Assembly: GCF_000311725.1 (NCBI RefSeq) | Contig: NZ_HE978513.1 | Coordinates: 598,844 to 662,843, forward strand | DNA from: Robertmurraya massiliosenegalensis JC6 | GTDB lineage: Bacteria > Bacillota > Bacilli > Bacillales > Cytobacillaceae | DNA length: 64,000 nt | Direction: 5' to 3' | Notes under the pieces: model-generated | Databases searched by the model: none | What the model saw: only the letters and a program-made list of their open reading frames with translations | Told to the model about the DNA's origin: nothing | Part shown: in pieces, positions 27,439 through 36,742 of the stretch | How positions within the stretch are numbered: the first letter of the stretch is position 1 | How the letters are laid out: the number at the start of each line of letters is the position of its first letter | Translations under genes and position numbers: made by a program

Positions 27439-27906
27439 TTAGTTATCCCTTTCTCTTACTCTTTCCATTTTCTTCTCGGAAATGACTTTAGTCTGAGATT
27501 TCTTCGCTGCCCATTTCTCTTTTAATTCGAGAAGAACTTGACTCCATTGCACCACTTGTGAAACTTTATCTTTATTTTGCTCAACCTGCTTGTCAACGGA
27601 TGATGTAACGTTTTGTAAGGTTCCACCTAGTTTCTTTAAAGAACCTCCAACATCCTTAACTGCTTCTACTACTCCGTTGAGACTCTCCGATTTTTTCTGT
27701 AAATCTTCAGCGAGTACATTTGTTTTCGATAATAATTCTGTTGTTTCCCTTGTTACACCTTCTAGCTGCTGCTCGAGACCAATCAATGTTTTTGAAACGC
27801 TATCAAGCGTTACTTGCAGTGATTTCAACGTCCTTCCAATAAACAGGACTAAAATTAAAAAAGCAATTGCAGCCACTGCTGCACTTAAATAAAGAATTAT
27901 TTCCAA
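27439..27906 (-). CDS. ytxG: DUF948 membrane protein YtxG
   Basis: The 155-aa protein has an N-terminal membrane span (IILYLSAAVAAIAFLILVLF), then an amphipathic coiled coil with regularly spaced hydrophobics (VTLDSVSKTLIGLEQQLEGV ... VVEAVKDVGGSLKKLGGTLQ), the DUF948 pattern, and a basic tail. TTG start at 27906 with GGAGGTG 7 nt upstream. First gene of ytxGH-brxC, which in B. subtilis responds to general stress and stationary phase. Confidence 0.9.
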   Translation of the reverse strand: MEIILYLSAAVAAIAFLILVLFIGRTLKSLQVTLDSVSKTLIGLEQQLEGVTRETTELLSKTNVLAEDLQKKSESLNGVVEAVKDVGGSLKKLGGTLQNVTSSVDKQVEQNKDKVSQVVQWSQVLLELKEKWAAKKSQTKVISEKKMERVRERDN

Positions 27907-27941
27907 AAATGAGCACCTCCACTAACATCCATCTGTCTTCT

Positions 27942-27971
27942 ATTATACTCTAGCATTTCCCTCTATAAGAA
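27942..27971 (-). promoter_or_regulatory. Possible promoter of ytxG
   Basis: TATAAT (27947-27942) on the minus strand with only a weak -35 (TTCTTA, 18 nt spacer). AGGGAAAT between them resembles part of a sigma-H -35, without a clear sigma-H -10. Confidence 0.4.
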
Positions 27972-28130
27972 AATCTTAACATAAAAGTGCACTTGTTTCA
28001 GGTTTGATGGATGCGATTTATTGAGGAAATAGCAAAATTTTAAAACAAAACAGCGAAAAAGGGGTAAAATAGATCTGATTTAGAACATTAAATCAAACAA
28101 GAAGTCGATTATTCAACGGGGGGATAAAAC

Positions 28131-29246
28131 GTGAAAGATCCACGAATTGAAACACTGGCAAAAAATCTAATTAATTACTCTGTAAAATTACAAAAAGGGG
28201 AAAAAGTACTGATCGAAAACTTCGGCCTTCAGCGGGAGCTTGTTACGGCACTTGTCGATGAAGCATACAAAGCAGGCGGCTACCCATTTGTATCCTTAAA
28301 AGATCACATCGTAGACCGTGCGCTACTTCTTGGAGCAAATGAAGAGCAATTTAATATGATTGCAGATTTTGAAGCAAATGTTATGAGCAAAATGGATGCA
28401 TACATAGGATTACGCTCTGGTGATAACATTAACGAACATGCTGATGTACCAGATGACAAAATGAAGATCCATGGTTCTACAATTGGTAAAAAGGTCCACC
28501 GCGACATTCGTGTTCCAAAAACAAGATGGGTGGTCCTTCGCTATCCAACTTCCTCGATGGCCCAACTAGCAAAAATGAGTACAGAAGGCTTTGAGGATTT
28601 CTACTTTAATGTTTGTAACTTAGATTATGGAAAAATGGATAAAGCAATGGACAACTTAGTCGAGCTCATGAACAAAACCGATAAAGTTCGTATCACTGGA
28701 CCTGGTACTGATTTATCTTTCTCGATTAAGGACATCCCAGCCATCAAATGTTCTGGACAAATGAATATTCCAGATGGAGAAGTGTATACTGCACCTGTAC
28801 GTGATTCTGTAAATGGTGTGATTACGTATAATACACCATCTCCATATCAAGGCACTACATTTGAAAACGTCAAGCTCACGTTTAAGGATGGAAAAATTGT
28901 AGAGGCAGAATCCAATGATACAAAGCGAATTAATCAAATTTTTGATACAGATGAAGGCGCTCGCTATGTCGGAGAATTTGCGATTGGAGTAAACCCATAT
29001 ATCTCCCATCCAATGCAAGATATTTTATTTGATGAAAAAATAGATGGAAGCTTCCACTTTACACCTGGACAATGTTATGACGATGCCTTTAACGGCAATC
29101 ATTCCAATATACATTGGGATATGGTTAACATTCAAAGAGCTGAATACGGCGGGGGAGAAATGTATTTCGATGACATCCTGATTCGTAAAGACGGTCGTTT
29201 TGTCATCCCAGAACTAGAATCATTAAACCCTGAAAATCTAAAATAA
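28131..29246 (+). CDS. M29-family aminopeptidase (AmpS/PepS type)
   Basis: A 371-aa metallo-aminopeptidase of the thermophilic (M29) family, removing N-terminal residues from peptides in the cytoplasm. Family features: GEKVLIENFGLQRELVTALV near the N-terminus, GTDLSFSIKDIPAIKCSGQM N-terminal to the metal site, and the metal-ligand region with YVGEFAIGVNP, SHPMQDILFDEKIDGSFHFT and SNIHWDMV. Starts with GTG; a GGGGGG site lies 8 nt upstream. It is divergent from ytxGHJ, and a bidirectional hairpin separates it from murC. B. subtilis ampS lies elsewhere. Confidence 0.92.
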   Translation: MKDPRIETLAKNLINYSVKLQKGEKVLIENFGLQRELVTALVDEAYKAGGYPFVSLKDHIVDRALLLGANEEQFNMIADFEANVMSKMDAYIGLRSGDNINEHADVPDDKMKIHGSTIGKKVHRDIRVPKTRWVVLRYPTSSMAQLAKMSTEGFEDFYFNVCNLDYGKMDKAMDNLVELMNKTDKVRITGPGTDLSFSIKDIPAIKCSGQMNIPDGEVYTAPVRDSVNGVITYNTPSPYQGTTFENVKLTFKDGKIVEAESNDTKRINQIFDTDEGARYVGEFAIGVNPYISHPMQDILFDEKIDGSFHFTPGQCYDDAFNGNHSNIHWDMVNIQRAEYGGGEMYFDDILIRKDGRFVIPELESLNPENLK

Positions 29247-29250
29247 AATA

Positions 29251-29298
29251 AAAAGCTGATTTAGAAGGATCATTACTCCTCACTAAATCAGCTTTTTT
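29251..29298. terminator. Bidirectional terminator, M29 aminopeptidase and murC
   Basis: 14-bp stem AAAAGCTGATTTAG / CTAAATCAGCTTTT with an 18-nt loop and T-runs on both strands. Confidence 0.85.
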
Positions 29299-29301
29299 TG
29301 A

Positions 29302-30600
29302 TTACTCTAAGCTTTTTTCATAGGCGCTCTGGAATTTTTGAATATCGCCAGCCCCCATAAAGATGATGACACTATTTTCATATTCCTTTAAAACATTCGT
29401 TTCATCTTCATTAATAATTTCAGCATTTGGGATAAGATCTCTTAAATCTTCAATCGAAAGTTGACCATGATTTTCCCGAGCAGAGCCGAATATTTCACAT
29501 AAGAACGATTTATCAGCGAGATTTAAGCTCTCTGCAAATTCATTTAAGAACGTTTGTGTTCGAGTAAATGTATGTGGCTGGAAAACTGCGATGATTTTTC
29601 GATCAGGATATTTTTGTCTTGCTGAATGGATCGTTGCCCGAATTTCAGTTGGGTGATGGGCATAATCATCAATAAGGATTTGCGAACCAATCGTTTTTTC
29701 TGTAAAACGGCGCTTTACACCTTTAAACGTAAGTAATTGCTCTTTCACAATTTCCGCATCTATTTCCTCGTAGTGACATAATGCAATAACTGCAAGAGCG
29801 TTCAATATATTGTGATCACCAAAAGTTGGAATCGAGAACGTATCATAAAAAGTGTTGCGAATAAATACATCAAAAGTAGTACCTTCACTTGTTGTTTCTA
29901 CATTCCTAGCCTGGAAATCATTTTCTTCGCCAAAGCCATAGAAAAGAACAGGTACCTTTGCTTGAATTTTTTGTAGTTGCTCATCATCACCACAAGCAAT
30001 GATCCCTTTTTTAACTTGTACCGCCATTTCTTGGAACGCAGAAAAAACATCCTCAATATTGGCGAAATAATCAGGATGATCAAAATCAATATTTGTCATG
30101 ATGCAATAGTCAGGAAAATAGGATAAGAAGTGTCGGCGATATTCACAAGCCTCGAATACGAAAAATTCCGCATCCTTATTTCCTTTCCCTGTTCCATCAC
30201 CAATTAAGTATGATGTTGGTTTTGCTCCGCCCATAACATGAGCAAGCAATCCAGTAGTCGATGTTTTTCCATGAGCACCTGTAATGCCTACGCTCGTAAA
30301 GTTTTGCATAAATTGCCCTAAGAAACGATGATAACGAATCACGGGTAATCCTAATTCCATCGCTCTAACAATTTCCTCATGTGTATCAGGAAAGGCATTT
30401 CCCGCAATAACTGTCATACCAGGCTCAATATTTTCCTTTTGAAAGGGGAGAATTTTAATTCCCGCTTCTTCAAGTGCCTTTTGCGTGAAAAATCGCTTTT
30501 CATAATCTGAACCTTGTACCTCGTAATTCATATCATGGAGAATTTGTGCGAGAGCACTCATTCCTGATCCTTTTATACCTACAAAGTGGTAAATTGTCAT
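29302..30600 (-). CDS. murC: UDP-N-acetylmuramate--L-alanine ligase
   Basis: MurC adds L-alanine to UDP-MurNAc, the first peptide step of wall precursor synthesis. 432 aa, identical in length to the B. subtilis enzyme. It begins [20 protein letters not shown] (UDP-binding), with the ATP P-loop [10 protein letters not shown], and [12 protein letters not shown] with the mur ligase C-terminal domain (QPHTFTRT). The start at 30600 is preferred over 30618: GGAGG is 7 nt away. An extended -10 promoter lies about 300 nt upstream, giving a long leader. Confidence 0.97.
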   Translation of the reverse strand: MTIYHFVGIKGSGMSALAQILHDMNYEVQGSDYEKRFFTQKALEEAGIKILPFQKENIEPGMTVIAGNAFPDTHEEIVRAMELGLPVIRYHRFLGQFMQNFTSVGITGAHGKTSTTGLLAHVMGGAKPTSYLIGDGTGKGNKDAEFFVFEACEYRRHFLSYFPDYCIMTNIDFDHPDYFANIEDVFSAFQEMAVQVKKGIIACGDDEQLQKIQAKVPVLFYGFGEENDFQARNVETTSEGTTFDVFIRNTFYDTFSIPTFGDHNILNALAVIALCHYEEIDAEIVKEQLLTFKGVKRRFTEKTIGSQILIDDYAHHPTEIRATIHSARQKYPDRKIIAVFQPHTFTRTQTFLNEFAESLNLADKSFLCEIFGSARENHGQLSIEDLRDLIPNAEIINEDETNVLKEYENSVIIFMGAGDIQKFQSAYEKSLE

Positions 30601-30995
30601 ATAAGAACCTCCAACCATCTTCTACCTGTAACGCTGCTTTTCGTTTCAAAACAGCATTTACTAAGTTGCCATTAATATATACTCAGGAATTCACTTTAAA
30701 ATGATAAACGAACCTCTCATTTTATTAACTAGTTCTTCGTTAAATCGTATTGAAATTTTCCTGATCGCGTTATTTTCTAAAAGAGCCATTCTGTAAATCA
30801 GTATATGACTATGATTAAATTTTGCTCATTATAGGATGTACGAAAAAAAATCCACATTAACAATCGATTTTCTCATATGTATACAAAACAAGCTCATGTT
30901 AAAATATTATAGCACCAATCGTTCATAAAAACTATGGCGTAAAAAGGGAAATCGAATCCCATGTAACAGACATGCTCTTCTTACTTTATTATAAA
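30601..30995. other. Long non-coding stretch upstream of murC
   Basis: No gene is recognised. TGCTATAAT (extended -10) is on the minus strand at 30914-30906. The predicted 300-nt murC leader is A/T-rich, with no recognisable riboswitch fold. Confidence 0.5.
30906..30914 (-). promoter_or_regulatory. Extended -10 promoter candidate for murC
   Basis: TGCTATAAT on the minus strand, no clear -35; it is the only good -10 in the murC upstream region. Confidence 0.45.
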
Positions 30996-31051
30996 ACAAA
31001 GGCTCTCTTCTCAAACATATTGATGTTCGATTCCTTATAAGAAAAGAGCCT
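30996..31051 (-). terminator. Terminator of sftA
   Basis: AGGCTCT / AGAGCCT stem (31000-31006 with 31045-31051) with a partly paired 38-nt interior, followed by TTTGTTTT on the minus strand. Confidence 0.65.
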
Positions 31052-31062
31052 ATCCTTCAAAT

Positions 31063-33249
31063 TCATTCATCTTGCATCGATTCAAGCTCTGATTCAGTAA
31101 TTAATACATCTCTAGGCTTACTTCCTCTCGCCTCAGAAATCAAGCCTTGTTCCTCCATCATATCAATAAGTCTTGCCGCACGATTATAACCAATCTTAAA
31201 TTTACGCTGAAGACTGGAAGTAGAGGCTCCACCTTGTTCTACAATGAACTCACACGCCTCGTAAAATAATTCATCCTCTTCTTCCGTCACGACTGCTTTT
31301 TTCAATAACTCCTCTTGCTCAAACAAATATTGTGGACTTTGCTCTCTTCTTACATGAGCGACAATGGCATCAATTTCTTCATCAGATACGTAAGTTCCTT
31401 GCAGTCGCACCGGTTTTGAAGAGCCATTTTCTAAGAACAACATGTCACCACGCCCAAGTAATCTTTCTGCCCCGCTAATATCGATGATCGTTCTAGAATC
31501 AATTTGAGAAGAAACAGAAAAAGCAATTCTTGTTGGCACATTGGCTTTTATGAGCCCGGTAATAACATCAACCGATGGTCGCTGCGTGGCAATAATTAGA
31601 TGAATTCCACAAGCGCGCGCTTTTTGGGCAATCCGACAAATCGCTTCCTCAACATCGGCTGGCGACATCATCATTAAATCAGCAAGCTCATCAATAATAA
31701 TCACGATATAAGGGAGTTTCACCGAATAGTTCTTTTGTTGCTCACAGATATCATTATAACGAGTAATATCTCGAACCCCTGCATGGGCAAAGAGTTCATA
31801 CCGTCTTTCCATTTCTTCAACCGCCCATTTTAGTGCCGCCGTCGCCGCTTTCACATCTGTAATAACCGGACTAACAAGATGTGGGATTTGATTATACGGT
31901 GCCAGCTCAACCATTTTTGGGTCTATCAATAGCAATTTCACTTCATTTGGGTTCGCCTTATAGAGAAGACTAACAAGAATGGAATTAATGCAAACACTTT
32001 TTCCTGAACCAGTTGCTCCCGCAATCAACCCATGAGGCATTTTTCTTAAATCGGTGACGATCGGCTTTCCAGAAATATCAAGTCCAAGAACGGCTGTTAA
32101 GGGAGATGTAGAAGCAGCAAATTCATCGCTTCCGATAATCTCACTAATAAACACAGGTCGACTCGATTCGTTCGGGACTTCCACTCCAATCATATGCGTC
32201 CCTGGAATCGGCGCTTCCATCCGTATATCCTTCGCTGCCAAGCTTAGCTTAATATCATCAGCAAGATTCGTAATTTTATTCACCTTTACTCCAGGCTCTG
32301 GATGCACCTCAAATCTTGTAACCGATGGCCCTTGTGTCACGTTTGCAACACTTGCTCTTACGTTAAAATGGAAAAGCGTTTCATTCAGTTGCTCTTCTTG
32401 CAATGCTAACCATTCACGATCAACACTTTTAAAAACAGGTGGCTTCAAAAGGTCATAGGAAGGATGAACATAGTATTCTTCCTCACTCGTCTCTTCGTCG
32501 TCAGCTATTGCTTTCTCAACAGTAACGGCAGCCTCTTCTGTTGAGCGAGTAATCTCATTCCTTGCCGTTGAACGTTCTGCAAGCTTTCTTTTATCTTCCT
32601 TTAGCATAAGAACATTAAAGGGAAGATGGGATCTCCTATTTGATTCAGAAGCTTCGGTCACTCTTTCGGACTCTGGTTGGTCGATTAGCTCTTCTTGGAT
32701 CACTTCTTCTTGCTCAATATGATCCGCAAACACATCTTCTGCTTCCGCCTCTATGATTTCTTCTTCGACATCGAATTGATACTCTAACTCTCGATTGGCG
32801 AACTGCTGGACAAGTTCTTGCTGTTGTAAGCTCGTTTCTTCCTCGATATATAATTCGTCTTCGACCTCTAGAACCTTATCTGCTTCTTGTATAGGGGCCA
32901 CTTCAACATACTTTTCCTCCTGTGGTTCCAATAACTCCTCTGCCATTGTTCTCTTAGTAGGTGTCATAAGAGGTGTTTCTTCAACTCGCGCCGTATTTTT
33001 TTCTTCTCGTTCTGACGCTAATCGCTGAGGGTCAACCTCTAGATGAGAAGAAAAAGTGTCCAATTCAAATTCAACTGGTGCGGTCCGTTTCGGATGTTTA
33101 TCAAATCCATAAATAGGAGAAGGAATTTCTGTCGGACGAAATGGTCGAGAAGACGGACTTGGCTTTTTTTGTACCGGAGTATGACTTGTTCTAGCACGAG
33201 CTTCCTGTACGGCTGGTGTATTTCGCCTCGTTTCCCTTCTCGAAGACAT
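31063..33249 (-). CDS. sftA: DNA translocase SftA (FtsK/SpoIIIE type), main reading frame
   Basis: SftA is the soluble, septum-located DNA pump that clears chromosome from the closing septum. This frame (728 aa from an internal ATG) holds a Pro/Glu-rich linker with FRPTEIPSPIYGF near its start (a SftA signature), the FtsK beta/alpha domains with Walker A AGATGSGKSVCINSIL, Walker B YIVIIIDELADLMM, and a winged-helix gamma domain at the C-terminus (STSSLQRKFKIGYNRAARLI). B. subtilis SftA is 952 aa. The N-terminal part is in another frame (33294-33479), joined across an A7-G-A7 tract. The frame itself is open up to a TAA at 33312-33310, beyond the internal ATG, so the coding sense clearly continues upstream of it. 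Confidence 0.9.
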   Translation of the reverse strand: MSSRRETRRNTPAVQEARARTSHTPVQKKPSPSSRPFRPTEIPSPIYGFDKHPKRTAPVEFELDTFSSHLEVDPQRLASEREEKNTARVEETPLMTPTKRTMAEELLEPQEEKYVEVAPIQEADKVLEVEDELYIEEETSLQQQELVQQFANRELEYQFDVEEEIIEAEAEDVFADHIEQEEVIQEELIDQPESERVTEASESNRRSHLPFNVLMLKEDKRKLAERSTARNEITRSTEEAAVTVEKAIADDEETSEEEYYVHPSYDLLKPPVFKSVDREWLALQEEQLNETLFHFNVRASVANVTQGPSVTRFEVHPEPGVKVNKITNLADDIKLSLAAKDIRMEAPIPGTHMIGVEVPNESSRPVFISEIIGSDEFAASTSPLTAVLGLDISGKPIVTDLRKMPHGLIAGATGSGKSVCINSILVSLLYKANPNEVKLLLIDPKMVELAPYNQIPHLVSPVITDVKAATAALKWAVEEMERRYELFAHAGVRDITRYNDICEQQKNYSVKLPYIVIIIDELADLMMMSPADVEEAICRIAQKARACGIHLIIATQRPSVDVITGLIKANVPTRIAFSVSSQIDSRTIIDISGAERLLGRGDMLFLENGSSKPVRLQGTYVSDEEIDAIVAHVRREQSPQYLFEQEELLKKAVVTEEEDELFYEACEFIVEQGGASTSSLQRKFKIGYNRAARLIDMMEEQGLISEARGSKPRDVLITESELESMQDE

Positions 33250-33293
33250 GGTTTCATTTGAATGCTTTCGGTTCTCTTTCCTCTCCTCATTGC

Positions 33294-33310
33294 TTTTTTT
33301 CTTTTTTTCT
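33294..33310 (-). other. A7-G-A7 slippery tract in sftA
   Basis: On the minus strand, seven A, a G, and seven A followed by G. The zero frame reads AGA AAA AAA GCA, so a -1 slip on A AAA AAA enters the main sftA frame directly. Confidence 0.7.
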
Positions 33311-33479
33311 TAAGCTCCTCATCTGGAATTAAAGGAAAACGAAATTGGCCTTTAGGGTATTGATAAATCACCTTAGCGTCCACATCTCGATTTCCCTCAT
33401 TCTTATTTTGAGGTAGCTCATCTATGTATTCATCTTCCTCACTTTTAAAATAATGTAACAATCTCTTAAACCAACTCAA
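33294..33479 (-). pseudogene. sftA: N-terminal part of sftA in a shifted frame
   Basis: About 62 residues starting MSWFKRLLHYFKSEEDEYID, like the MSWLHKFF opening of B. subtilis SftA, and running to EELKKKRKK at the A-rich tract. TTG at 33479 is preferred (a TTG at 33485 also exists), with AAAGAG about 9 nt upstream. Beyond the tract this frame continues to 33039 with low-complexity sequence that does not resemble SftA. A -1 shift in the tract joins it to the main frame and gives about 805 aa. Whether this is a sequencing error, a real mutation or recoding cannot be told here. Confidence 0.75.
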
Positions 33480-33715
33480 AATCAATCACTCTTTCTAATC
33501 CTAATCTTAAAAATCGTTTGGAAGATTTCTTCAATATGAAAATATCAACATCTTAGTATAACTCTTATGTTTATTTTAGCAATAAAAATAAAAATATCGA
33601 GACAAATCTGAAGGAACGGTTCTAAATACCTGTTTTATTTTTTTATTTTTTTGCCAAGTACTTTTACTTATTATGCAAGCGAAAACCCTTTGCGTGCAAG
33701 TTTTCAAAAAAGATA

Positions 33716-33750
33716 AAAGGGCCACCTGAAATCGGTCTGACCCTTCCACT
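33716..33750 (-). terminator. Terminator of ytpQ
   Basis: Imperfect stem GGGTCAGACC / GGTGGCCC on the minus strand followed by TTTTATCTTTTTT. Confidence 0.55.
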
Positions 33751-33755
33751 AATTG

Positions 33756-34556
33756 TTATTTTTTCTTGTTTTTTCCTAGTATAAAAATCGGTTCTAATTC
33801 CCCATTTTCGTACAGGAAGGAAAGAGCTGTAACGGGAACTCTACCACTTGCAAAAAAGCTCATTGTCATCTGTGCTAAAATATCATAGCCTGTATCATTG
33901 CGAATATCAGCGATAATTAGCACATCTTGATGAGGCACTGCAACTGCCATCGTTCCTGTTATTTGCTGTTCCATTTCTTTCAAAAATGATTCATTTAAGA
34001 TACGACTAGCATCATACCCATCGTTTTTATTTAAAAAATAGAAAATATTACCTGCTACTTCATCTTTTTTTAAATCGGTACGTAAAGAGCGTACATTGAA
34101 CAATGCGATCTCTTTAATCCGCTTTTTCTCCCAACCTTCTTTTTCCATCAGCTTCTGATCAATTAATCGATATGTCTTTTCCAAGTCTAGAGCATAATAG
34201 ATTCTTGTTTCTGCTGTATGCTCATCGTGTAAAAGTTCCACCTCATCTTCTGATACAGTTGGAAAAGAGGTAGAGCGGATGACCGGATATATTCTTTTTT
34301 CATGCCCTTCCAACGTGAGTGGTTCGACCATCGCTAAAAGCCCTTGTTCAACATAATAAACAACCGCATCTATGGCCTTTTCCTTTTGTTCTTCCCACTT
34401 TCCGACAATTCCCGGTAATGAAATCGTAATTCCTTTTCCTGTTTCTTTATTTTCAATCCTTAGTTGGTCATTCTTTTTGTCGTAAGTAAACGTCCGTTCA
34501 GGACTTTGTAGTCTTTTTTCTAACTCTCTTTTCATCTTCACGCTATCCATTTTCAA
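33756..34556 (-). CDS. ytpQ: DUF1444 protein YtpQ
   Basis: A 266-aa soluble protein conserved in Bacillus; function unknown. It shows the DUF1444 features [34 protein letters not shown] and [14 protein letters not shown]. The frame is open to 34601; ATG 34562 sits only 2 nt from AGGAGG, so the TTG at 34556 (8 nt away) is chosen, which gives MKMDSVK, like the MKM opening in B. subtilis. It is downstream of ytpP with a terminator between them. ytpR, which follows it in B. subtilis, is missing. Confidence 0.85.
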   Translation of the reverse strand: MKMDSVKMKRELEKRLQSPERTFTYDKKNDQLRIENKETGKGITISLPGIVGKWEEQKEKAIDAVVYYVEQGLLAMVEPLTLEGHEKRIYPVIRSTSFPTVSEDEVELLHDEHTAETRIYYALDLEKTYRLIDQKLMEKEGWEKKRIKEIALFNVRSLRTDLKKDEVAGNIFYFLNKNDGYDASRILNESFLKEMEQQITGTMAVAVPHQDVLIIADIRNDTGYDILAQMTMSFFASGRVPVTALSFLYENGELEPIFILGKNKKK

Positions 34557-34613
34557 CTTCATTTCCTCCTCAAGATGGAGTCTTCTCAATCCCAATCTCA
34601 TCTATTTTACAAT

Positions 34614-34643
34614 AAAAAAGCCCCCATCTCAAAGACGGAGGCT
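34614..34643 (-). terminator. Terminator of ytpP
   Basis: 11-bp stem with two G-U pairs on the minus strand (AGCCTCCGTCT / AGATGGGGGCT) and TTTTTTATT after it. Confidence 0.75.
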
Positions 34644-34657
34644 CCATGCTCGTACAA

Positions 34658-34987
34658 TCAAATCAATATTTCTTTTGCTAGTCCTTCAATAAATTGTTCA
34701 ATTTGTTCTTGTGTTTTTCGATCTTTGCTAACAAAACGACCCAGTTCTTTTCCATCTCCATAGGCGATAAAACTTGGAATACCAAAAACATCCACTTGAG
34801 CACATAAATCGATAAACTGATCACGGTCTACATAGATGAATGTGTAGTCTTTGTATTTTTCTTCAAGTTCTGGTAAGAATGGGTCAATAAAACGACAATC
34901 CGGACACCAATCCGCTGAGAACATAAAAATATGTTTTCCTTCATTACGTAATTGTTCAAATTGCTCCATGCTTTCTAGCTTTTTCAT
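34658..34987 (-). CDS. ytpP: Thioredoxin-like protein YtpP
   Basis: A 109-aa thioredoxin-fold protein with a CPDC active site (C28-P-D-C31) in [16 protein letters not shown], and the cis-proline loop [10 protein letters not shown] dithiol-disulfide exchange role in the cytoplasm is likely. Its ATG overlaps the stop of the upstream membrane-protein gene (ATGA), so translation is coupled to it. A terminator follows. Confidence 0.9.
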   Translation of the reverse strand: MKKLESMEQFEQLRNEGKHIFMFSADWCPDCRFIDPFLPELEEKYKDYTFIYVDRDQFIDLCAQVDVFGIPSFIAYGDGKELGRFVSKDRKTQEQIEQFIEGLAKEILI

Positions 34988-36009
34988 TTTTTTGCTCCTT
35001 CTGTTTGAATAAGCAGATCACCTGCTTTTATCCAACCTTTTTTTCTCATATATTCTGATAGTAACAAGCTAATGATAGCAGGTCCAATAATATGCAACAA
35101 GATGACCTTGAAAATCACATCTCCTCCAAAGCCCATCGTTGTAAACGTCATGATCGGACCGACAAATCCACTTGTTCCCATTCCTGCTCCTGCAGCATTG
35201 TTATGCAAAATGAAAAGGGTCGTTCCAATGGGGGCTAACAAAGCTCCAGCAATGGTTGGTGGGATTAATATTCTTGGGTTTTTGATAATATTCGGTACAA
35301 GCAACATCGATGTCCCGATTCCTATAGCAACTAAACCACTCCATTTATTCTCCCGATAGCTGCTAACAGCAAAGCCAACCATCTGCGCCGCACACCCAAT
35401 TGTAGCTGCTCCTGCTGCTATCCCATTTAAATCAAGCATTAAGGCGATTGCAGCACTCGAAATAGGGGCTGTAAGGGCAAGTCCCATTAGAACAGCGACA
35501 ACAACTCCCATAATAATAGGTCTTTGTTCAGTCCCCCACATAATAAGATTTCCTAATCCTTTCATGAGAGACCCCACTGCAGGTCCAATAAAATAAGCAG
35601 TCGTATAGCCAGCGTAAATGGTTGTTAATGGTGTAACGATAATATCAATTTTCGTTTCTTTGCTTACCAACTTCCCGATTTCCGTTGAAATAAGGGCTGC
35701 TACAAAGCTCCCAGCTGGACCGCCGTCAAATGCTGCAGCTGCCGCTCCACTAACAATTGCAGCAAAAATAACGAGTGGTGGAGCACCTAACCCGTAGGCC
35801 ACTGCTACCCCAATGGCTGGACCCATAAGACCCATAGCCAATGTCCCCATTTCAGTCAAATAATCAATATGGAACTGGTTTCCGATTGTTTGAATAATTA
35901 ACCCAATAATTAAAGATGAAAATAAACCAAGCGCCATACTACTTAATGCATCAATAAAGTATACTTTCGGAGATAAACTGACTCCTTTTCTATGTATAAA
36001 ATCTCTCAT
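34984..36009 (-). CDS. PTS-IIC-like integral membrane protein (PTS_EIIC_2 family)
   Basis: A 341-aa protein with about eight to ten glycine- and alanine-rich membrane spans (for example [53 protein letters not shown]) and conserved loops such as [11 protein letters not shown] and [20 protein letters not shown]. It resembles the EIIC_2 family. No PTS IIA, IIB or HPr gene is near, so sugar transport by phosphorylation is unproven. Start 36009 with GAGGGG 7-8 nt upstream is preferred over 36030, which has no site. It is coupled to ytpP by ATGA. Confidence 0.8.
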   Translation of the reverse strand: MRDFIHRKGVSLSPKVYFIDALSSMALGLFSSLIIGLIIQTIGNQFHIDYLTEMGTLAMGLMGPAIGVAVAYGLGAPPLVIFAAIVSGAAAAAFDGGPAGSFVAALISTEIGKLVSKETKIDIIVTPLTTIYAGYTTAYFIGPAVGSLMKGLGNLIMWGTEQRPIIMGVVVAVLMGLALTAPISSAAIALMLDLNGIAAGAATIGCAAQMVGFAVSSYRENKWSGLVAIGIGTSMLLVPNIIKNPRILIPPTIAGALLAPIGTTLFILHNNAAGAGMGTSGFVGPIMTFTTMGFGGDVIFKVILLHIIGPAIISLLLSEYMRKKGWIKAGDLLIQTEGAKK

Positions 36010-36136
36010 TCTTTTTCCCCTCTCATTCAAACAGGTGTCTTTACACTTGTAATGATATCTATTTTATCTTTAGCTAACAGAAAAGGGAACTACTTTTTTA
36101 ATATTCCTTATCTCAAGTTGGATTATCTACATTTAA

Positions 36137-36188
36137 CGAAAAAAGCCATGACATGTTCAGCTTAATGGCTGAACTTATGTCATGGCTT
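36137..36188 (-). terminator. Terminator of the lipoprotein gene
   Basis: A long nested hairpin: 12-bp outer stem AAGCCATGACAT / ATGTCATGGCTT and 7-bp inner stem GTTCAGC / GCTGAAC, then TTTTTT on the minus strand. Confidence 0.9.
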
Positions 36189-36192
36189 ATAA

Positions 36193-36702
36193 TTAGAGAT
36201 TAAACTGGACGGAGTTGGCAATGCGCATCATCGTTTCTGCTTCAGATGATAAGTTTTTTGTTTTCACTTCACTTGTAAGCTTTACTCCACCAATCCCTAC
36301 GATTACTTCATTATCTTTTTCACTTGTTTTTTCAATCAGGAAATAGCCTAATTTGTCGCCTTCAGTTAAACGCTGATCAACATCAAATTCCTTTTGTTGT
36401 AGAGTAGCGTTTAAAACAACTTCACTATTCATGTCTTCTTGGAGATTATAGAATAGAATATAGGTTTTTGCCCCATTCTTTAATATAATATTATTGGCCG
36501 TTTCTTCCTCAACCTCGAATCCAAATGGTAAGTAATATTGGATATCCTCATTTTCATGGTTACTTTCTTTAGGCGCTTCTTTAAAGGCTTCTTCGACCGC
36601 TCCAGTCGCATCAGCTTGTTCTTCTTCAAATGATGCAGAGCAGCCCGTAAGCCATATGGTGACCATCACAAAAAGCAGAATTGCTTTATCGTGATTTCTC
36701 AT
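36193..36702 (-). CDS. Predicted lipoprotein
   Basis: A 169-aa protein with a lipoprotein signal: MRNHDK, hydrophobic AILLFVMVTIWL, and the lipobox LTGC with C at about residue 22. The mature part starts with an acidic linker, then a compact beta-rich domain (KLGYFLIEKTSEKDNEVIVG near its end). No family is recognised with certainty. The frame opens at 36780, but the start at 36702 puts the signal at the N-terminus and has GGAGG 7 nt upstream. It follows the DUF84 gene by 40 nt and is probably co-transcribed. Confidence 0.85.
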   Translation of the reverse strand: MRNHDKAILLFVMVTIWLTGCSASFEEEQADATGAVEEAFKEAPKESNHENEDIQYYLPFGFEVEEETANNIILKNGAKTYILFYNLQEDMNSEVVLNATLQQKEFDVDQRLTEGDKLGYFLIEKTSEKDNEVIVGIGGVKLTSEVKTKNLSSEAETMMRIANSVQFNL

Positions 36703-36742
36703 ACCTTTTCCTCCTTGCATAAAAGCACTAACCAAAAACAAT

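Noticed and set aside
33039..33293. C-terminal part of the 148-codon frame overlapping sftA
   Set aside because: It lies opposite in phase to the real sftA frame, which matches the family; this part has no similarity to SftA.
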